Of a DNA stretch of 64,000 bases, positions 37,148 through 45,342 are shown piece by piece. The translations under genes and the position numbers were made by a program. How positions within the stretch are numbered: the first letter of the stretch is position 1; each line of letters begins with the position of its first letter. This DNA comes from JAJZNI01 sp035624785 (GTDB lineage Bacteria > Chloroflexota > Dormibacteria > Aeolococcales > Aeolococcaceae), in contig DASPQV010000007.1 of assembly GCA_035624785.1 (NCBI GenBank), forward strand, positions 16,035 through 80,034, in the 5' to 3' direction. The notes under the pieces were generated by a model. That model did no database searches. It was given only the letters and a program-made list of their open reading frames with translations, and was not told the DNA's origin.

Positions 37148-38282
37148 TCGGAGAAGGGGTTCCCGCCGCCGCCTGAGACGGCCCGGCCGCCAGCCGGAGG
37201 AGTCGGCTCAGCGCCCAGCTGGCCGCCTCGCGGACGACTCCGTCCGGGTCTGCGCCGGCCGCCCGGCGGAGCGCCGGCAGTGCCCCCGGATCGCCGGCGT
37301 TGCCCAGGGCGATCGCGCTGTTGCGGGCGAGCCCGGCCCTCCCCGCCCTCCACACCGCGGTGCCACGGAAGCGGCGGGCGAACGCCGCGTCGTCCAGCTC
37401 CAGGCACTCGACCAGGTCGGGAAAGGGGACCGGCCCGCTCTCGGTGGTCGCCGGCCCGGGGTCGCGCGCCGGCGGTGCCAGCCGTCCGTTGATGGGGCAC
37501 GCCTCCTGGCAGAGATCGCAGCCGAAGGCCCAGGTCCCCATCAGCGGGCGCAGCTCGGGGGCGATCTCCCCCCTGTGCTCGATGGTCAGGTAGCTGATGC
37601 AGCGCCGGGCGTCGATGACCCCGGGGGCCACGATCGCCCCCGTGGGGCAGGCCGGCAAGCAGGCGCGGCAGTGGCCGCAGCCGCGCCGGGAGGGTGGGGT
37701 CGGCGGCAGTGCCACCGACACCAGGATCTCCGCCAGCATGACGTAGGAGCCAGCCTCGCGCGTGATCAGGGAGGCGTGCTTGCCCGCGAAGCCGAGCCCG
37801 GCCCGCTCCGCTATGGCCCGGTCCAGGGCCCAACCGTGGTCGACGAAGCCCTTGGTCCGCAGTTCGGGAACCCGGTGGCGCAGCCAGGCGGAGAGCGCCG
37901 TCGAGCGCTCGGCCAGGAGGTCGTGGTAGTCGACCGCAGCGCGTCCGCCGGCCCCCTCGAGACAGGCATAGGCGGAGAACCGCCCGCGCGGCCGTCCCTC
38001 GGCCGCCCCCGCGAGCGGCGCGGGCCCAGCCGGCCGGTACGGCCAGGCGAGCGAAACGACCGAGCGCGCCCAGGGATAGCGCCGGCGTAGCTCCGCCGAG
38101 GCGTCCACCCGCTCCGGCGTGTACCAGGCCATGCCCGCCATCCGGCCTTCCCGGATGGCCCGCAGCGCCCGGCGCCGAGCCAGGCGGAACGGCCGGGCCG
38201 AGGCCACCCCGGCGGCCGCGAACCCCAGCCGTCGGGCCTCGGCCAGCAGCTCGTCGCGCAGGGCGGCGCTCCCCACCGGCAT
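37125..38282 (-). CDS. queG: Epoxyqueuosine reductase
   Basis: Reduces epoxyqueuosine in tRNA to queuosine, using cobalamin and two [4Fe-4S] clusters. 385 residues. Seen: LGFAAAGVASARPFRLARR, GMAWYTPERVD, the substrate/cofactor core, cluster motifs CGHCRACLPACPTGA and CDLCQEACPINGRL, and C-terminal HEAT-like helices (GDPGALPALRRAAGADPDGV). The last seven codons come from a copy of the dispersed palindrome, so the C-terminus may have been rewritten. No other queuosine gene is in the window. Confidence 0.93.
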   Translation of the reverse strand: MPVGSAALRDELLAEARRLGFAAAGVASARPFRLARRRALRAIREGRMAGMAWYTPERVDASAELRRRYPWARSVVSLAWPYRPAGPAPLAGAAEGRPRGRFSAYACLEGAGGRAAVDYHDLLAERSTALSAWLRHRVPELRTKGFVDHGWALDRAIAERAGLGFAGKHASLITREAGSYVMLAEILVSVALPPTPPSRRGCGHCRACLPACPTGAIVAPGVIDARRCISYLTIEHRGEIAPELRPLMGTWAFGCDLCQEACPINGRLAPPARDPGPATTESGPVPFPDLVECLELDDAAFARRFRGTAVWRAGRAGLARNSAIALGNAGDPGALPALRRAAGADPDGVVREAASWALSRLLRLAAGPSQAAAGTPSPSFGTDCQ

Positions 38283-38362
38283 CCCCCCATCCTGCGCGCG
38301 CCCCGGCCCAGCAGGCTACCGCAAGGGTGCCGCCGGTTCCGAGGCCGGTTCACGCAGCCGCG

Positions 38363-38368
38363 TACCAT
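38363..38368 (+). promoter_or_regulatory. -10 box of the RpiB-like gene
   Basis: TACCAT, 9 nt, GTG 38378; no Shine-Dalgarno. Confidence 0.45.
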
Positions 38369-38377
38369 CGAGCCGTC

Positions 38378-38857
38378 GTGTCCCCGGAGCATCCTCGCCG
38401 CGTCGCCGTGGGCAGCGATATCCACCACGCGGTTGCCGACGCCGTCGCCGAGCACCTGGAGCAGGGGGGCGTGCTGGTGGTCCGTTGCGGCGCGGTCGCC
38501 GGCCCGGACACCCCCTGGCCGGAGGCGGCCGAACAGGTGGCGCGGCTGGTCGCCCAGGGAGCCGCCGACGTCGGGGTGGTCTGCTGCTGGACCGGGACCG
38601 GGGTGAGCATCGCCGCCAACAAGGTGCCGGGGATCCGGGCCGCACTCTGCGCCGACGCTGAGACCGCTCGGGGAGCCCGGCGGTGGAACGACGCCAATGT
38701 CCTGGCCCTGAGCCTGGCCGCCTGCACCCCCGCCTCGGTCGGCGAGATCGTCGACGCGTTCCTGGAGACGTTGGACGTCGATCCCCAGGAAGCCGCGAAC
38801 ATCGAGGGGGTCTCGGCCCTGGAGCGCCGCTACCGCGGAGGTCCCCCGGCGCGCTGA
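38378..38857 (+). CDS. RpiB/LacAB-family sugar-phosphate isomerase-like protein
   Basis: 159 residues. Family members interconvert aldose and ketose 5- or 6-phosphates. Seen: VAVGSDIHHAVADAV (family SDH/CDH motif altered), VVCCWTGTGVSIAANKVPGIRAAL (shown as CWTGTGVSIAANK) with the general-base Cys in place, and WNDANVLALSL where RpiB proteins have HNDxNVL. The His to Trp change removes a residue that helps open the sugar ring in RpiB, so substrate or activity may differ. GTG start placed by the TACCAT box. Confidence 0.75.
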   Translation: MSPEHPRRVAVGSDIHHAVADAVAEHLEQGGVLVVRCGAVAGPDTPWPEAAEQVARLVAQGAADVGVVCCWTGTGVSIAANKVPGIRAALCADAETARGARRWNDANVLALSLAACTPASVGEIVDAFLETLDVDPQEAANIEGVSALERRYRGGPPAR

Positions 38858-38894
38858 CCGTCGCGGCTCCGCCTGCCGGAGCAGGCCGCGCGCG

Positions 38895-38900
38895 TAGCAT
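38895..38900 (+). promoter_or_regulatory. -10 box of the S51-like fusion gene, leaderless layout
   Basis: TAGCAT, exactly 6 nt, GTG 38907. Confidence 0.55.
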
Positions 38901-38906
38901 CGTCCG

Positions 38907-40214
38907 GTGGCGAGCGTTCGCATCCTCTGCGTCATGGGTTCTGGCGAGACCGCTCCGACCATGGCCGCCATCCACCGTGACCTGATCGAGAGGGTGGGTG
39001 GGCCGTCCGCGCGAGCCGTGCTCCTCGACACTCCCTTCGGCTTCCAGGAGAACGCCGATGAGCTGGTAGCCCGGGCCCAGGAGCACTTCGAGCGCAGCAT
39101 CGGGCACCCCCTCGAGCTGGCCAGCCTGCGCAGCGCCGAGGCCGCATCCGAGGTGGAGAGGGAGCTGGCCTACAGTGGGGTGGAGCGGGCCGACTACCTC
39201 TTCGCCGGGCCGGGCAGCCCCAGCTACGCCCTGCGGCAGTGGCGGGCCACCGAGGTTCCCCGGCTGCTCCGGGAGAAGCTGTCCGGGGGCGGCTGCATCA
39301 CTTTCGCCTCCGCGGCGGCGATCAGCCTCGGGGTGGTCTCGCTCCCGGTGTACGAGATCTACAAGGTGGGCGAGCCGGTGCGCTGGCTGGAGGGCCTGGA
39401 CCTCCTCGGCGTCGCCGGGATCCGGGCCGCCCTGGTCACCCACTGGGACAACGCCGAGGGCGGAACCCACGACACCCGCTTCTGCTACATGGGCGAGTCG
39501 CGGCTCTGCCGGCTCGAGGCGATGCTCCCCGAGGGCGCGGCGATCCTCGGGGTCGACGAGCACACCGCACTGGTGCTGGATCTGGGCGAGGAGCGGGTTC
39601 AGGTGCGTGGCCGGGGCCGGGCGGTGGTCCGCCGAGCCGGCAGGGAGATGGCCCTTCCCACCGGCACCGAGATCGACCTCGCCGAGCTGCGGGCGATGCT
39701 GGCCGGCCGCGATTCGGGAGCTGCCGGCACCGTCAGCCGGGCCGCGCCGGGCCTGGTGGAGGCTTCCATGGCGCAGCCCCACGAGGAGCCGTTCATCGCC
39801 CTCCTGGGGGAGCACGAGGAGCAGTTCGACCGCGCCCAGGGGGGCGGAGACGCTCACGGCATGGTTGCCGCCATCCTGGCCCTGGACAGCACCATCGCCG
39901 AGTGGTCCGATGAGACCTTCTCGGGAGACGAGCGCGATCGGGCCCGCGCTCTCCTCCGGCGGCTGGTCACCCGGATGGGCGAGGCGGCGGAACGGGGACT
40001 CGCCGATCCCCGGGAGCCGGTGCGCCCCCTGGTGGAGAGCATCCTGGAGCTGCGGCGGCGACTCCGCGACGAGCGCCGATTCGCTGACGCCGACCGGTTG
40101 CGTGACTTGTTGGTGAGTTGCGGCGTCGAGGTTCGCGACGGCCGCCAGGGTGAGGGCAGCGGGTGGGACCTGCTCCCGGTCGCGCCCGGTCGCGCTGGGT
40201 CGCCGGCCGGCTAG
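38907..40214 (+). CDS. Peptidase S51 / type 1 amidotransferase-like domain fused to a CysRS C-terminal-like domain
   Basis: 435 residues. N-terminal ~270: class-I amidotransferase-like fold of the cyanophycinase/peptidase E group, with LCVMGSGETAPTM, ADYLFAGPGSPSYALRQWRAT and ITFASAAAISLG, where the Ser sits at the nucleophile position, then TRFCYMGESRLCRLE. Residues ~372-425 (SILELRRRLRDERRFADADR, RDLLVSCGVEVRDG, GSGWDLLP) match the helical C-terminal end of cysteinyl-tRNA synthetase (DALR-type; the RxxAR..DFxxADxIRDxLxxxGVxxxDxxxGxxW pattern). No synthetase catalytic domain is present. Function unknown; a peptidase or amidase that recognises tRNA or a CysRS product is speculation. Confidence 0.7.
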   Translation: MASVRILCVMGSGETAPTMAAIHRDLIERVGGPSARAVLLDTPFGFQENADELVARAQEHFERSIGHPLELASLRSAEAASEVERELAYSGVERADYLFAGPGSPSYALRQWRATEVPRLLREKLSGGGCITFASAAAISLGVVSLPVYEIYKVGEPVRWLEGLDLLGVAGIRAALVTHWDNAEGGTHDTRFCYMGESRLCRLEAMLPEGAAILGVDEHTALVLDLGEERVQVRGRGRAVVRRAGREMALPTGTEIDLAELRAMLAGRDSGAAGTVSRAAPGLVEASMAQPHEEPFIALLGEHEEQFDRAQGGGDAHGMVAAILALDSTIAEWSDETFSGDERDRARALLRRLVTRMGEAAERGLADPREPVRPLVESILELRRRLRDERRFADADRLRDLLVSCGVEVRDGRQGEGSGWDLLPVAPGRAGSPAG

Positions 40215-40253
40215 AGCCCGGCTCCGAGCTGCGGGTCGACGGCTGCCACTGCG

Positions 40254-40259
40254 TAGACT
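40254..40259 (+). promoter_or_regulatory. -10 box of the aldo/keto reductase gene
   Basis: TAGACT, giving a leader of about 55 nt before ATG 40322. A GTG at 40271 lies in frame 11 nt after the box, so a longer product is possible. Confidence 0.4.
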
Positions 40260-40321
40260 GACCGGCGCCCGTGCGCACCGACCAGTGCGCAGCGAAGCGC
40301 CGGCGCCGGGAGGAAGCTGCC

Positions 40322-41338
40322 ATGACCACGTCCCCCGCGATCGTCAACCGGCGGCTGGGCCGGTCCGACATCGAGCTCACTCCGCTGGGGATCGGCTGCT
40401 GGGCCATCGGCGGCCCGACGGTCGGCGAGGACGGCCGGACCATCGGCTGGGGCCGGGTCGACGACGAGGAATCCGTCCGAGGGATCCGGCGGAGCTTCGA
40501 CCTCGGCATCCGCTTCTTCGACACCGCCGACGTCTACGGCGCCGGCCACAGCGAGCGGCTGGTGGCCAGGGCGCTGGCCGGGCACCGGCACGAAGCGGTG
40601 ATCGCCACCAAGTTCGGCCACACCTTCGACGACGACGGCAGCCGGCGCGGCCACACCATGGACGTCAGCCGCCCGTACGTCCGCGGTGCCTGCCAGGCAT
40701 CGCTGCGCCGCCTCGAGACCGACGTCATCGACCTCTACCAGCTCCATGTCGGCAGCCTTCCCGACGACCGGGCCGACGCCGTTGTGGAGGAGCTCGAGGC
40801 TCTGCGGCGGGAGGGCTTGATCCGGCAGTTCGGCTGGAGCTGCGACATCGCGGCTCAGGCCCGCCGCTGGGCCGAGCGCGGCACCTGCGCGTCACTCCAG
40901 TTCATCTGGAACGTGCTCCAGGAGACGCCCGGCATGGCCCACCTGTGCGAGACATACTCGATGACGGCGATCATCCGCAGCCCACTGGCATCGGGCTTCC
41001 TGAGCGGCAAGTACGGCCCCGACTCGCGGCTCCCACGGGACGACTGGAGGGCTCAGGCCATCGAGCTGGGCTGGGGGGATCTCTTCAACCCGGACGGCAG
41101 CGCCAACCCGGCGTGGCTGGCTCGCCTCGACGCGCTCCGCGACGCTCTGACCGACGGCGGCCGCACCCTGGTCCAGGGGGCCCTGGGCTGGCTCTGGGCG
41201 AAGAGCCCGGTGACAGTCCCCATTCCGGGCTTCAAGACCGTGGCCCAGGTCGAGGAGAACGTCGGCGCGATCCGCTTCGGGCCGCTGGCTCCGGAGCAGA
41301 TGGCTCGCATCGACGCGGTCATCGGCAGCACGGGCTGA
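40322..41338 (+). CDS. Aldo/keto reductase
   Basis: NAD(P)H-dependent reduction of an aldehyde or ketone, or the reverse. 338 residues from ATG 40322, which has GGGAGGAAG 5 nt upstream and starts the conserved RLGRSDIELTPLGIGCWAIGG. Seen: catalytic tetrad in FFDTADVYGAGHSE (Asp, Tyr), VIATKFGHTF (Lys) and LYQLHVGSLP (His), and the nucleotide-binding VPIPGFKTVAQVEEN near the C-terminus. Substrate unknown; the motif pattern is of the general AKR/YhdN-type. Confidence 0.88.
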   Translation: MTTSPAIVNRRLGRSDIELTPLGIGCWAIGGPTVGEDGRTIGWGRVDDEESVRGIRRSFDLGIRFFDTADVYGAGHSERLVARALAGHRHEAVIATKFGHTFDDDGSRRGHTMDVSRPYVRGACQASLRRLETDVIDLYQLHVGSLPDDRADAVVEELEALRREGLIRQFGWSCDIAAQARRWAERGTCASLQFIWNVLQETPGMAHLCETYSMTAIIRSPLASGFLSGKYGPDSRLPRDDWRAQAIELGWGDLFNPDGSANPAWLARLDALRDALTDGGRTLVQGALGWLWAKSPVTVPIPGFKTVAQVEENVGAIRFGPLAPEQMARIDAVIGSTG

Positions 41339-41401
41339 GACGCGAACCGCCGGCAACTCGCTCTGCGCTCTTGGCCAGCATTCCCCGGGCATCGAGCCCG
41401 G

Positions 41402-41767
41402 TCAGGCGGCGCTCCGGTCGTCCTCCGGGAGCACGATCGACCGCTGGCCTCGGGCGATCCGGTCCAGCTCGCCGTCTTTGCCCTGCCACATCACGGCGAT
41501 CATCTGGAAGTCGCCGCGCAGGCTCCACAGCGGATGGCCAAAGGTGGCGGGGCGGTTCTTCTCGATCGCGAAGTGGCTGAACCAGGCGAGTCCGTAAGCG
41601 ATCACCGGGAAGGCGGCGACGCCGGCCGGACGCCGCAGCGCCAGGGCTGCCGACGCGGCCAGCACGCCGAGGTGCGTCCCCGCGAAGTGGAACCACCGGG
41701 TGGCCGCGCGGCTGTGCTGCCCGACGTAGAAGGGGAAGAACTCCTGGTACGAGCTGAACTCGGTCAT
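41402..41767 (-). CDS. Mpo1-like (DUF962/YGL010w) membrane protein
   Basis: 121 residues. Seen: FFPFYVGQHSRAATRWFHFAGTHLG with His residues in the family pattern, two hydrophobic helices (VLAASAALAL; VAAFPVIAYGLAWFSHF), then EKNRPATFGHPLWSLRGDFQM with the second conserved His group. In yeast the family is an Fe(II)-dependent dioxygenase acting on 2-hydroxy fatty acids; the bacterial role is inferred. ATG overlaps the stop of a 9-codon leaderless ORF. Confidence 0.8.
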   Translation of the reverse strand: MTEFSSYQEFFPFYVGQHSRAATRWFHFAGTHLGVLAASAALALRRPAGVAAFPVIAYGLAWFSHFAIEKNRPATFGHPLWSLRGDFQMIAVMWQGKDGELDRIARGQRSIVLPEDDRSAA

Positions 41768-41793
41768 GCCGGCCCCTCGTCGCCCTGGCCCAC
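41764..41793 (-). CDS. 9-codon leaderless ORF coupled to the Mpo1-like gene
   Basis: Minus-strand TACCCT (41800-41805), exactly 6 nt, GTG 41793, nine codons (MGQGDEGPA) and a TGA that overlaps the ATG of the next gene (ATGA). GAGGGG within it also serves as a Shine-Dalgarno for that ATG. The promoter spacing argues that ribosomes start here. Confidence 0.5.
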   Translation of the reverse strand: MGQGDEGPA

Positions 41794-41840
41794 CCGCCCA
41801 GGGTACGCTCCCCGCGCCGCCCGCGGCGTGGGAACCCCGG

Positions 41841-42386
41841 TCAGGGGTTGGTGACCTGGATGGTGCCGGTCAGGGCGGGGCCGATGGCCCGCGACCCCTG
41901 GGTCGGGGTGACGCTGCCGTCGACCGCACCGGCGGCCCGGGGCACCACCAGCACCTCGATGCTGATGCTCTCCTGGGTGGCGAGCATGCCCCCGCAGACC
42001 CTGCCGCCGACCGCCCTGATGGTCTCGATCCCCTGGAAGTCGACGCTCTCGAAGTCCACGGGCTTGCTGAAGGAAGCCTGGACGCAGACGGGGTTGATGG
42101 TCTGGTCGCCGGTCGAGGTGATCTCCAGGTCCATGGTCAGCGGCCTGCCCACGGTGGCCTGCGCCGGGAGCACACCGTCGACCTCGGCCTGGACCGGCCC
42201 GGTGTTGTCGAGGAGCGGCCAGACCACCGCGAAGAAGATCGCCAGCAGCAGGCCGGCGCCGGCCACCGCGGTGACCGCCAGGCGAACCGGAACCGGCAGG
42301 CTGTTGAAGCCCCGGCCGGCCCTTTCCCAGGCGCCGAACCGCTGCTGGCCGGCCGGACCCTCGCGCGTGCCCAGACCCTCGTGCAT
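41841..42386 (-). CDS. Membrane-anchored extracytoplasmic protein, unknown
   Basis: 181 residues from ATG 42386; not recognised. Seen: a cytoplasmic basic N-terminus (HEGLGTREGPAGQQRFGAWE), one membrane helix (LAVTAVAGAGLLLAIFFAVVWPLL), and an outside beta-rich domain with two Cys (NPVCVQASF and GRVCGGML) that could form a disulfide, resembling an Ig-like or FixG-like fold (VGRPLTMDLEITSTGDQTIN). The frame is open far upstream of the chosen start, so the N-terminus is uncertain. Head-to-head with the Toprim-like gene. Confidence 0.55.
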   Translation of the reverse strand: MHEGLGTREGPAGQQRFGAWERAGRGFNSLPVPVRLAVTAVAGAGLLLAIFFAVVWPLLDNTGPVQAEVDGVLPAQATVGRPLTMDLEITSTGDQTINPVCVQASFSKPVDFESVDFQGIETIRAVGGRVCGGMLATQESISIEVLVVPRAAGAVDGSVTPTQGSRAIGPALTGTIQVTNP

Positions 42387-42581
42387 GCCTCGATGGTGAT
42401 GCTTCGCCCGCGCTCGACGGCGTGGCGGAACGGCGGCGAGCCTGGCGCCGCCGTCCCGCACCGGGCCTGGAGAGCGACCCCGGCGGGGCCGCCGGGTCGG
42501 ACACGGCGCGGATCGTGACACCTGCCAGCGCTCCGAAATCAGCGGAAACACTGACATTGCGTGACCGAGCGAAGCGTGTGC

Positions 42582-42587
42582 CACACT
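42582..42587 (+). promoter_or_regulatory. Possible -10 box of the Toprim-like gene
   Basis: CACACT, 7 nt, GTG 42595. The first base deviates from TANNNT, so this is a weaker member of the leaderless set. Confidence 0.35.
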
Positions 42588-42594
42588 CGCCGCC

Positions 42595-43554
42595 GTGGCG
42601 GCGCCGATCACCACTGACCAGCTCGCCGAGGCGGCGCGGAAGCTGGGCCAGGACGGCTATCGATGGACCGCGCGCCAGCTCTACTACGCGGTCTGCGCAG
42701 CCGTCGAGCAGCCGCCCCCCTCCGCGACCCGGGGGATGGTCGGCTGCGGCGCGATCCTGATCGTCTGCGCCGGGCTGGTGGTGCGCATCCGTCCCTACGT
42801 TCCCTCGATCGTCCTGCTCAGCCTGGGCGCGCTGATGCTGGCGGCCGCGCCCTACAACGCCTGGATCGAGCGCCGCCGGGCCCAGGCGCGCGCTCTTCTC
42901 TCCCGGCCGCTCGCCTGCAGCTGGGACGGCTTTGTCCGCGGGCCGCTGGAGCGCGCCCGCAGGGAGCGGCCCGAGGCGCTGCCCGGCATGGTGGACTCCT
43001 TCGCCGCGGGATTGGCGGGAGGGGACGGGGCCGCCGGGGAGCCCCACCCCCAGGCGGCTGAAGTCGCGGCCGGGTCGGCTGTCGCAGAGCCGGGCCCGGG
43101 GACCCTGATCGCCGCCGACCGGGCCGAGACCGCGGCTCTGCTGCGGGCCAACACCGCCCGGCTCCCCGCGGGGACCGCGGTCGCGGGATCCTGGGATGCC
43201 GAACCGGATCTGGGCAAGCGGGTTCGCGACCGGAAGGTCGTGGCCATCCATGACGCGGATCCCACCGGCTGCGCCCTTCCCCTCCGCCTGCGGGAGGCCG
43301 GGGCCGTCGAGGTTGTCGACGCCGGCCTGCGGCCACCGCGAAGCCCGGCTGGCCTTCAGCTCATCGAGGGAGCTCCGGCCCGGCTCCCAACCGGGCTCGA
43401 GACCGACCTCTCAGCCGACGAGCTCGGCTGGCTGCGCAGCGGCCGCCGCCTGGAGCTGGCGACCCTCGACCCGCAGCGGGTGCTGGGCCTCGTGGCCGCG
43501 GCCGCGGAGGGTCACCCTGCCTGGGGGGACGCGGTCCAGACGCCCGCCCGGTGA
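42595..43554 (+). CDS. Membrane protein with an RQLYY motif and a Toprim-like domain
   Basis: 319 residues, not recognised as a named family. Seen: residues 7-36 form a winged-helix-like segment ending W24-T-A-R-Q-L-Y-Y31, like the (T/S)xRxxYY tyrosine motif of Spo11/TopoVI-A-type proteins; two membrane helices (about 47-65 and 68-87); a linker; then from about 170 an alternating beta/alpha stretch with LIAADRAETAALL and VVAIHDADPTGCALPL, where DADP matches the Toprim DxD. The acidic residue of the first Toprim strand is unclear. Relation to TopoVI-A is therefore an inference from motifs. Its 3' end overlaps the convergent lyase gene by 43 bp. Confidence 0.6.
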   Translation: MAAPITTDQLAEAARKLGQDGYRWTARQLYYAVCAAVEQPPPSATRGMVGCGAILIVCAGLVVRIRPYVPSIVLLSLGALMLAAAPYNAWIERRRAQARALLSRPLACSWDGFVRGPLERARRERPEALPGMVDSFAAGLAGGDGAAGEPHPQAAEVAAGSAVAEPGPGTLIAADRAETAALLRANTARLPAGTAVAGSWDAEPDLGKRVRDRKVVAIHDADPTGCALPLRLREAGAVEVVDAGLRPPRSPAGLQLIEGAPARLPTGLETDLSADELGWLRSGRRLELATLDPQRVLGLVAAAAEGHPAWGDAVQTPAR

Positions 43555-44447
43555 AGCCGGCCCGGCAGCTCGGCGACCCCGAGGTCCCGGGCGAGCCGGT
43601 TGCTGACCTCGCAGTACGCGGCGAGGTCGACGCCGGTCTCAGCCCCCTCGGCGGCCAGCGCTTGCAGGGCGTCCTCGCTGCACACGTTTCCGGTCGATCG
43701 GGGGGCAAAGGGGCAGCCCCCGATGCCGCCGGCTGAGCCGTCGAAGCGGCGGACCCCGGCGGCGTGGGCCGCCAGGACGTTGGCCACTCCGAGCCCACGG
43801 GTGTCATGGAAATGGCAGCTCAGCCGCTCGAGCGGGACCTCCTGCCGGACCGCTGCCAGCAGCTCCCGCACCCCCCTGGGTGTCGCCACCCCGATGGTGT
43901 CGGCGACGCCCACCTCAGTCACCCCCAGCTCGACCAGCCGCCCGCCGAGTTCGGCCACCCGGGCGGGGTCGACCCGGCCCTCATAGGGGCACCCGAAGGC
44001 GACCGAGAGCGCCACGTCCACCCGGCAGCCGGCCGCCCTCGCCCGGACGGTGATCTCTGCGAGCTCGACCAGGGAGTCCTCGACCCGGCGGCGGACGTTG
44101 CGCAGGTTGAATCCGTCGGTCGCCCCCACCGTCACCACCACGTTCTCGACGCCGCTGGCGAGGGCGAGCTCGAGACCTCGGAGGTTGGGGATCAGCACCC
44201 GCAGCCGGGGTCGCGGCTCCGGGCCCAGCGCCTTCAGCAGCGCCGCCGCGTCGGCCATCTGAGGAACGGCGCGGGGGGACACGAAGGCCGCCGCCTCGAC
44301 CCGCGGCACACCGGCGGACAGGAGGCCGCGGACCAGGCGGACCCGGATGTCGGCGGCGACGCGCTCTCCGCTCCAGCTCTGCAGCCCGTCGCGCGGGGCC
44401 ACGTCCGTCCAGATCACCCGATCAGGCCCAGCGCCCTCCCTGGTCAC
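43512..44447 (-). CDS. mvaB: Hydroxymethylglutaryl-CoA lyase-like DRE-TIM metallolyase
   Basis: 311 residues. Cleaves HMG-CoA to acetoacetate and acetyl-CoA, by family. Seen: DVAPRDGLQSWSGERV (metal and substrate Asp/Arg), VEAAAFVSPRAVPQMAD, AFGCPYEGRVDP, SCHFHDTRGLGVANVLAAH (metal-binding HxH) and GGIGGCPFAPRSTGNVCSED, the C-terminal Cys loop characteristic of HMG-CoA lyase. Related enzymes act on other hydroxyacyl-CoAs. GTG follows TACATT by exactly 6 nt (box 44454-44459), so a leaderless start. Confidence 0.85.
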   Translation of the reverse strand: MTREGAGPDRVIWTDVAPRDGLQSWSGERVAADIRVRLVRGLLSAGVPRVEAAAFVSPRAVPQMADAAALLKALGPEPRPRLRVLIPNLRGLELALASGVENVVVTVGATDGFNLRNVRRRVEDSLVELAEITVRARAAGCRVDVALSVAFGCPYEGRVDPARVAELGGRLVELGVTEVGVADTIGVATPRGVRELLAAVRQEVPLERLSCHFHDTRGLGVANVLAAHAAGVRRFDGSAGGIGGCPFAPRSTGNVCSEDALQALAAEGAETGVDLAAYCEVSNRLARDLGVAELPGRLHRAGVWTASPQAG

Positions 44448-44453
44448 CGGCCC

Positions 44454-44459
44454 AATGTA
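44454..44459 (-). promoter_or_regulatory. -10 box of the HMG-CoA lyase-like gene, leaderless layout
   Basis: Minus-strand TACATT, exactly 6 nt, GTG 44447. Confidence 0.5.
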
Positions 44460-44477
44460 GCGCCCGGCGGGGGCGTC

Positions 44478-45155
44478 TCAGACGGGGCCGGCCAGCGCTC
44501 TGCGGACGAAGCTCTCGAGGAACGCGTAGAAGTGCTGCCGGTCGGCAAGGTCCATCTCCTCGGGGATGGACGCCTCGAGGCCGCGCTTGCTGATCCAGGG
44601 GGGCACGCCCTTGGCCAGGACGACGTCACCGGCCACCAGCGAGACGGTGGTGTCGTCGCTCTCGTCGACGCGCAGCACGAGCTTGCGGATTCCGCCCCGG
44701 CGGTCTCCGATCCGCCAGCCTCTCTCCCATCGACGGCTGCCATCCCCGCCGCGGACCACGTTCACCGAGCGGTCCTCGAAGACCATCTCGCCCGGGCGCA
44801 GGCTGGCCTGCACCGCCGGGTTGAGGGTGGAGAAGCCCTCGTCGTAGACCCAGCTGACCAGGGATGCGCCACGGTGGCCCACCTCGGGCAGCGCCCGCGG
44901 GTCGTCGGCCTTGGGCCCCAGTGCGGTCACGGTGCTGGCGTGGCGCCGGCAGTAGCGGCTGCCGCCCACCAGCTTGGAATGCCGGTTGCACCACCGGGTC
45001 GCGCAGGCCCGGCCCAGACCGTCCACGTAGGCGCACTGGACCAGGGCGGTGGAGGCGCACCCCTTCTCTCGGCACGCTGTGCGCTCCTCCTCTTCCAGCC
45101 CTCCTGCTCCCGATGTGCCGGCCAGGGCCATGAGCATCACGTCTGCGAGCGCCAT
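44478..45155 (-). CDS. Cys/His-cluster protein with PilZ-like or beta-rich C-terminus, unknown
   Basis: 225 residues from ATG 45155, which has AGAGGA 8 nt upstream. Seen: an N-terminal metal-site candidate, CREKGCASTALVQCAY followed by ACATRWCNRHSKLVGG and YCRRHAS, i.e. six Cys and two or three His arranged as zinc-ribbon pairs; then a region of about 140 residues rich in beta strands (MVFEDRSVNVVRGG, IRKLVLRVDESDDTTVSLVA). Not recognised as a named family. Divergent from the histidine kinase gene at 45343. Confidence 0.55.
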   Translation of the reverse strand: MALADVMLMALAGTSGAGGLEEEERTACREKGCASTALVQCAYVDGLGRACATRWCNRHSKLVGGSRYCRRHASTVTALGPKADDPRALPEVGHRGASLVSWVYDEGFSTLNPAVQASLRPGEMVFEDRSVNVVRGGDGSRRWERGWRIGDRRGGIRKLVLRVDESDDTTVSLVAGDVVLAKGVPPWISKRGLEASIPEEMDLADRQHFYAFLESFVRRALAGPV

Positions 45156-45329
45156 CCGTCCAGTCCTCTCTCTCGGGTTCGCCGTCTTCGATAGCTTAGG
45201 TGTGATTGAAGCGAATCCCCGACCCCTTTTCATTTTCGTGACCCGTTCGCCGTCTCTGGCGGTCAGGTGCGACACTGGGTGGAGCCCGGTTCGGAACCGG
45301 CTCTCCCCCGATTCGTTACCCGCCGATCC

Positions 45330-45335
45330 TAGGCT
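45330..45335 (+). promoter_or_regulatory. -10 box of the membrane histidine kinase gene, leaderless layout
   Basis: TAGGCT, 7 nt, ATG 45343. It decides the start; the frame is open for another 98 codons upstream with no family similarity. Confidence 0.5.
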
Positions 45336-45342
45336 GGGCTTG

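Noticed and set aside
42595..44447. The Toprim-like gene and the lyase as one functional unit.
   Set aside because: They converge and merely overlap at 3' ends; nothing shows joint function.
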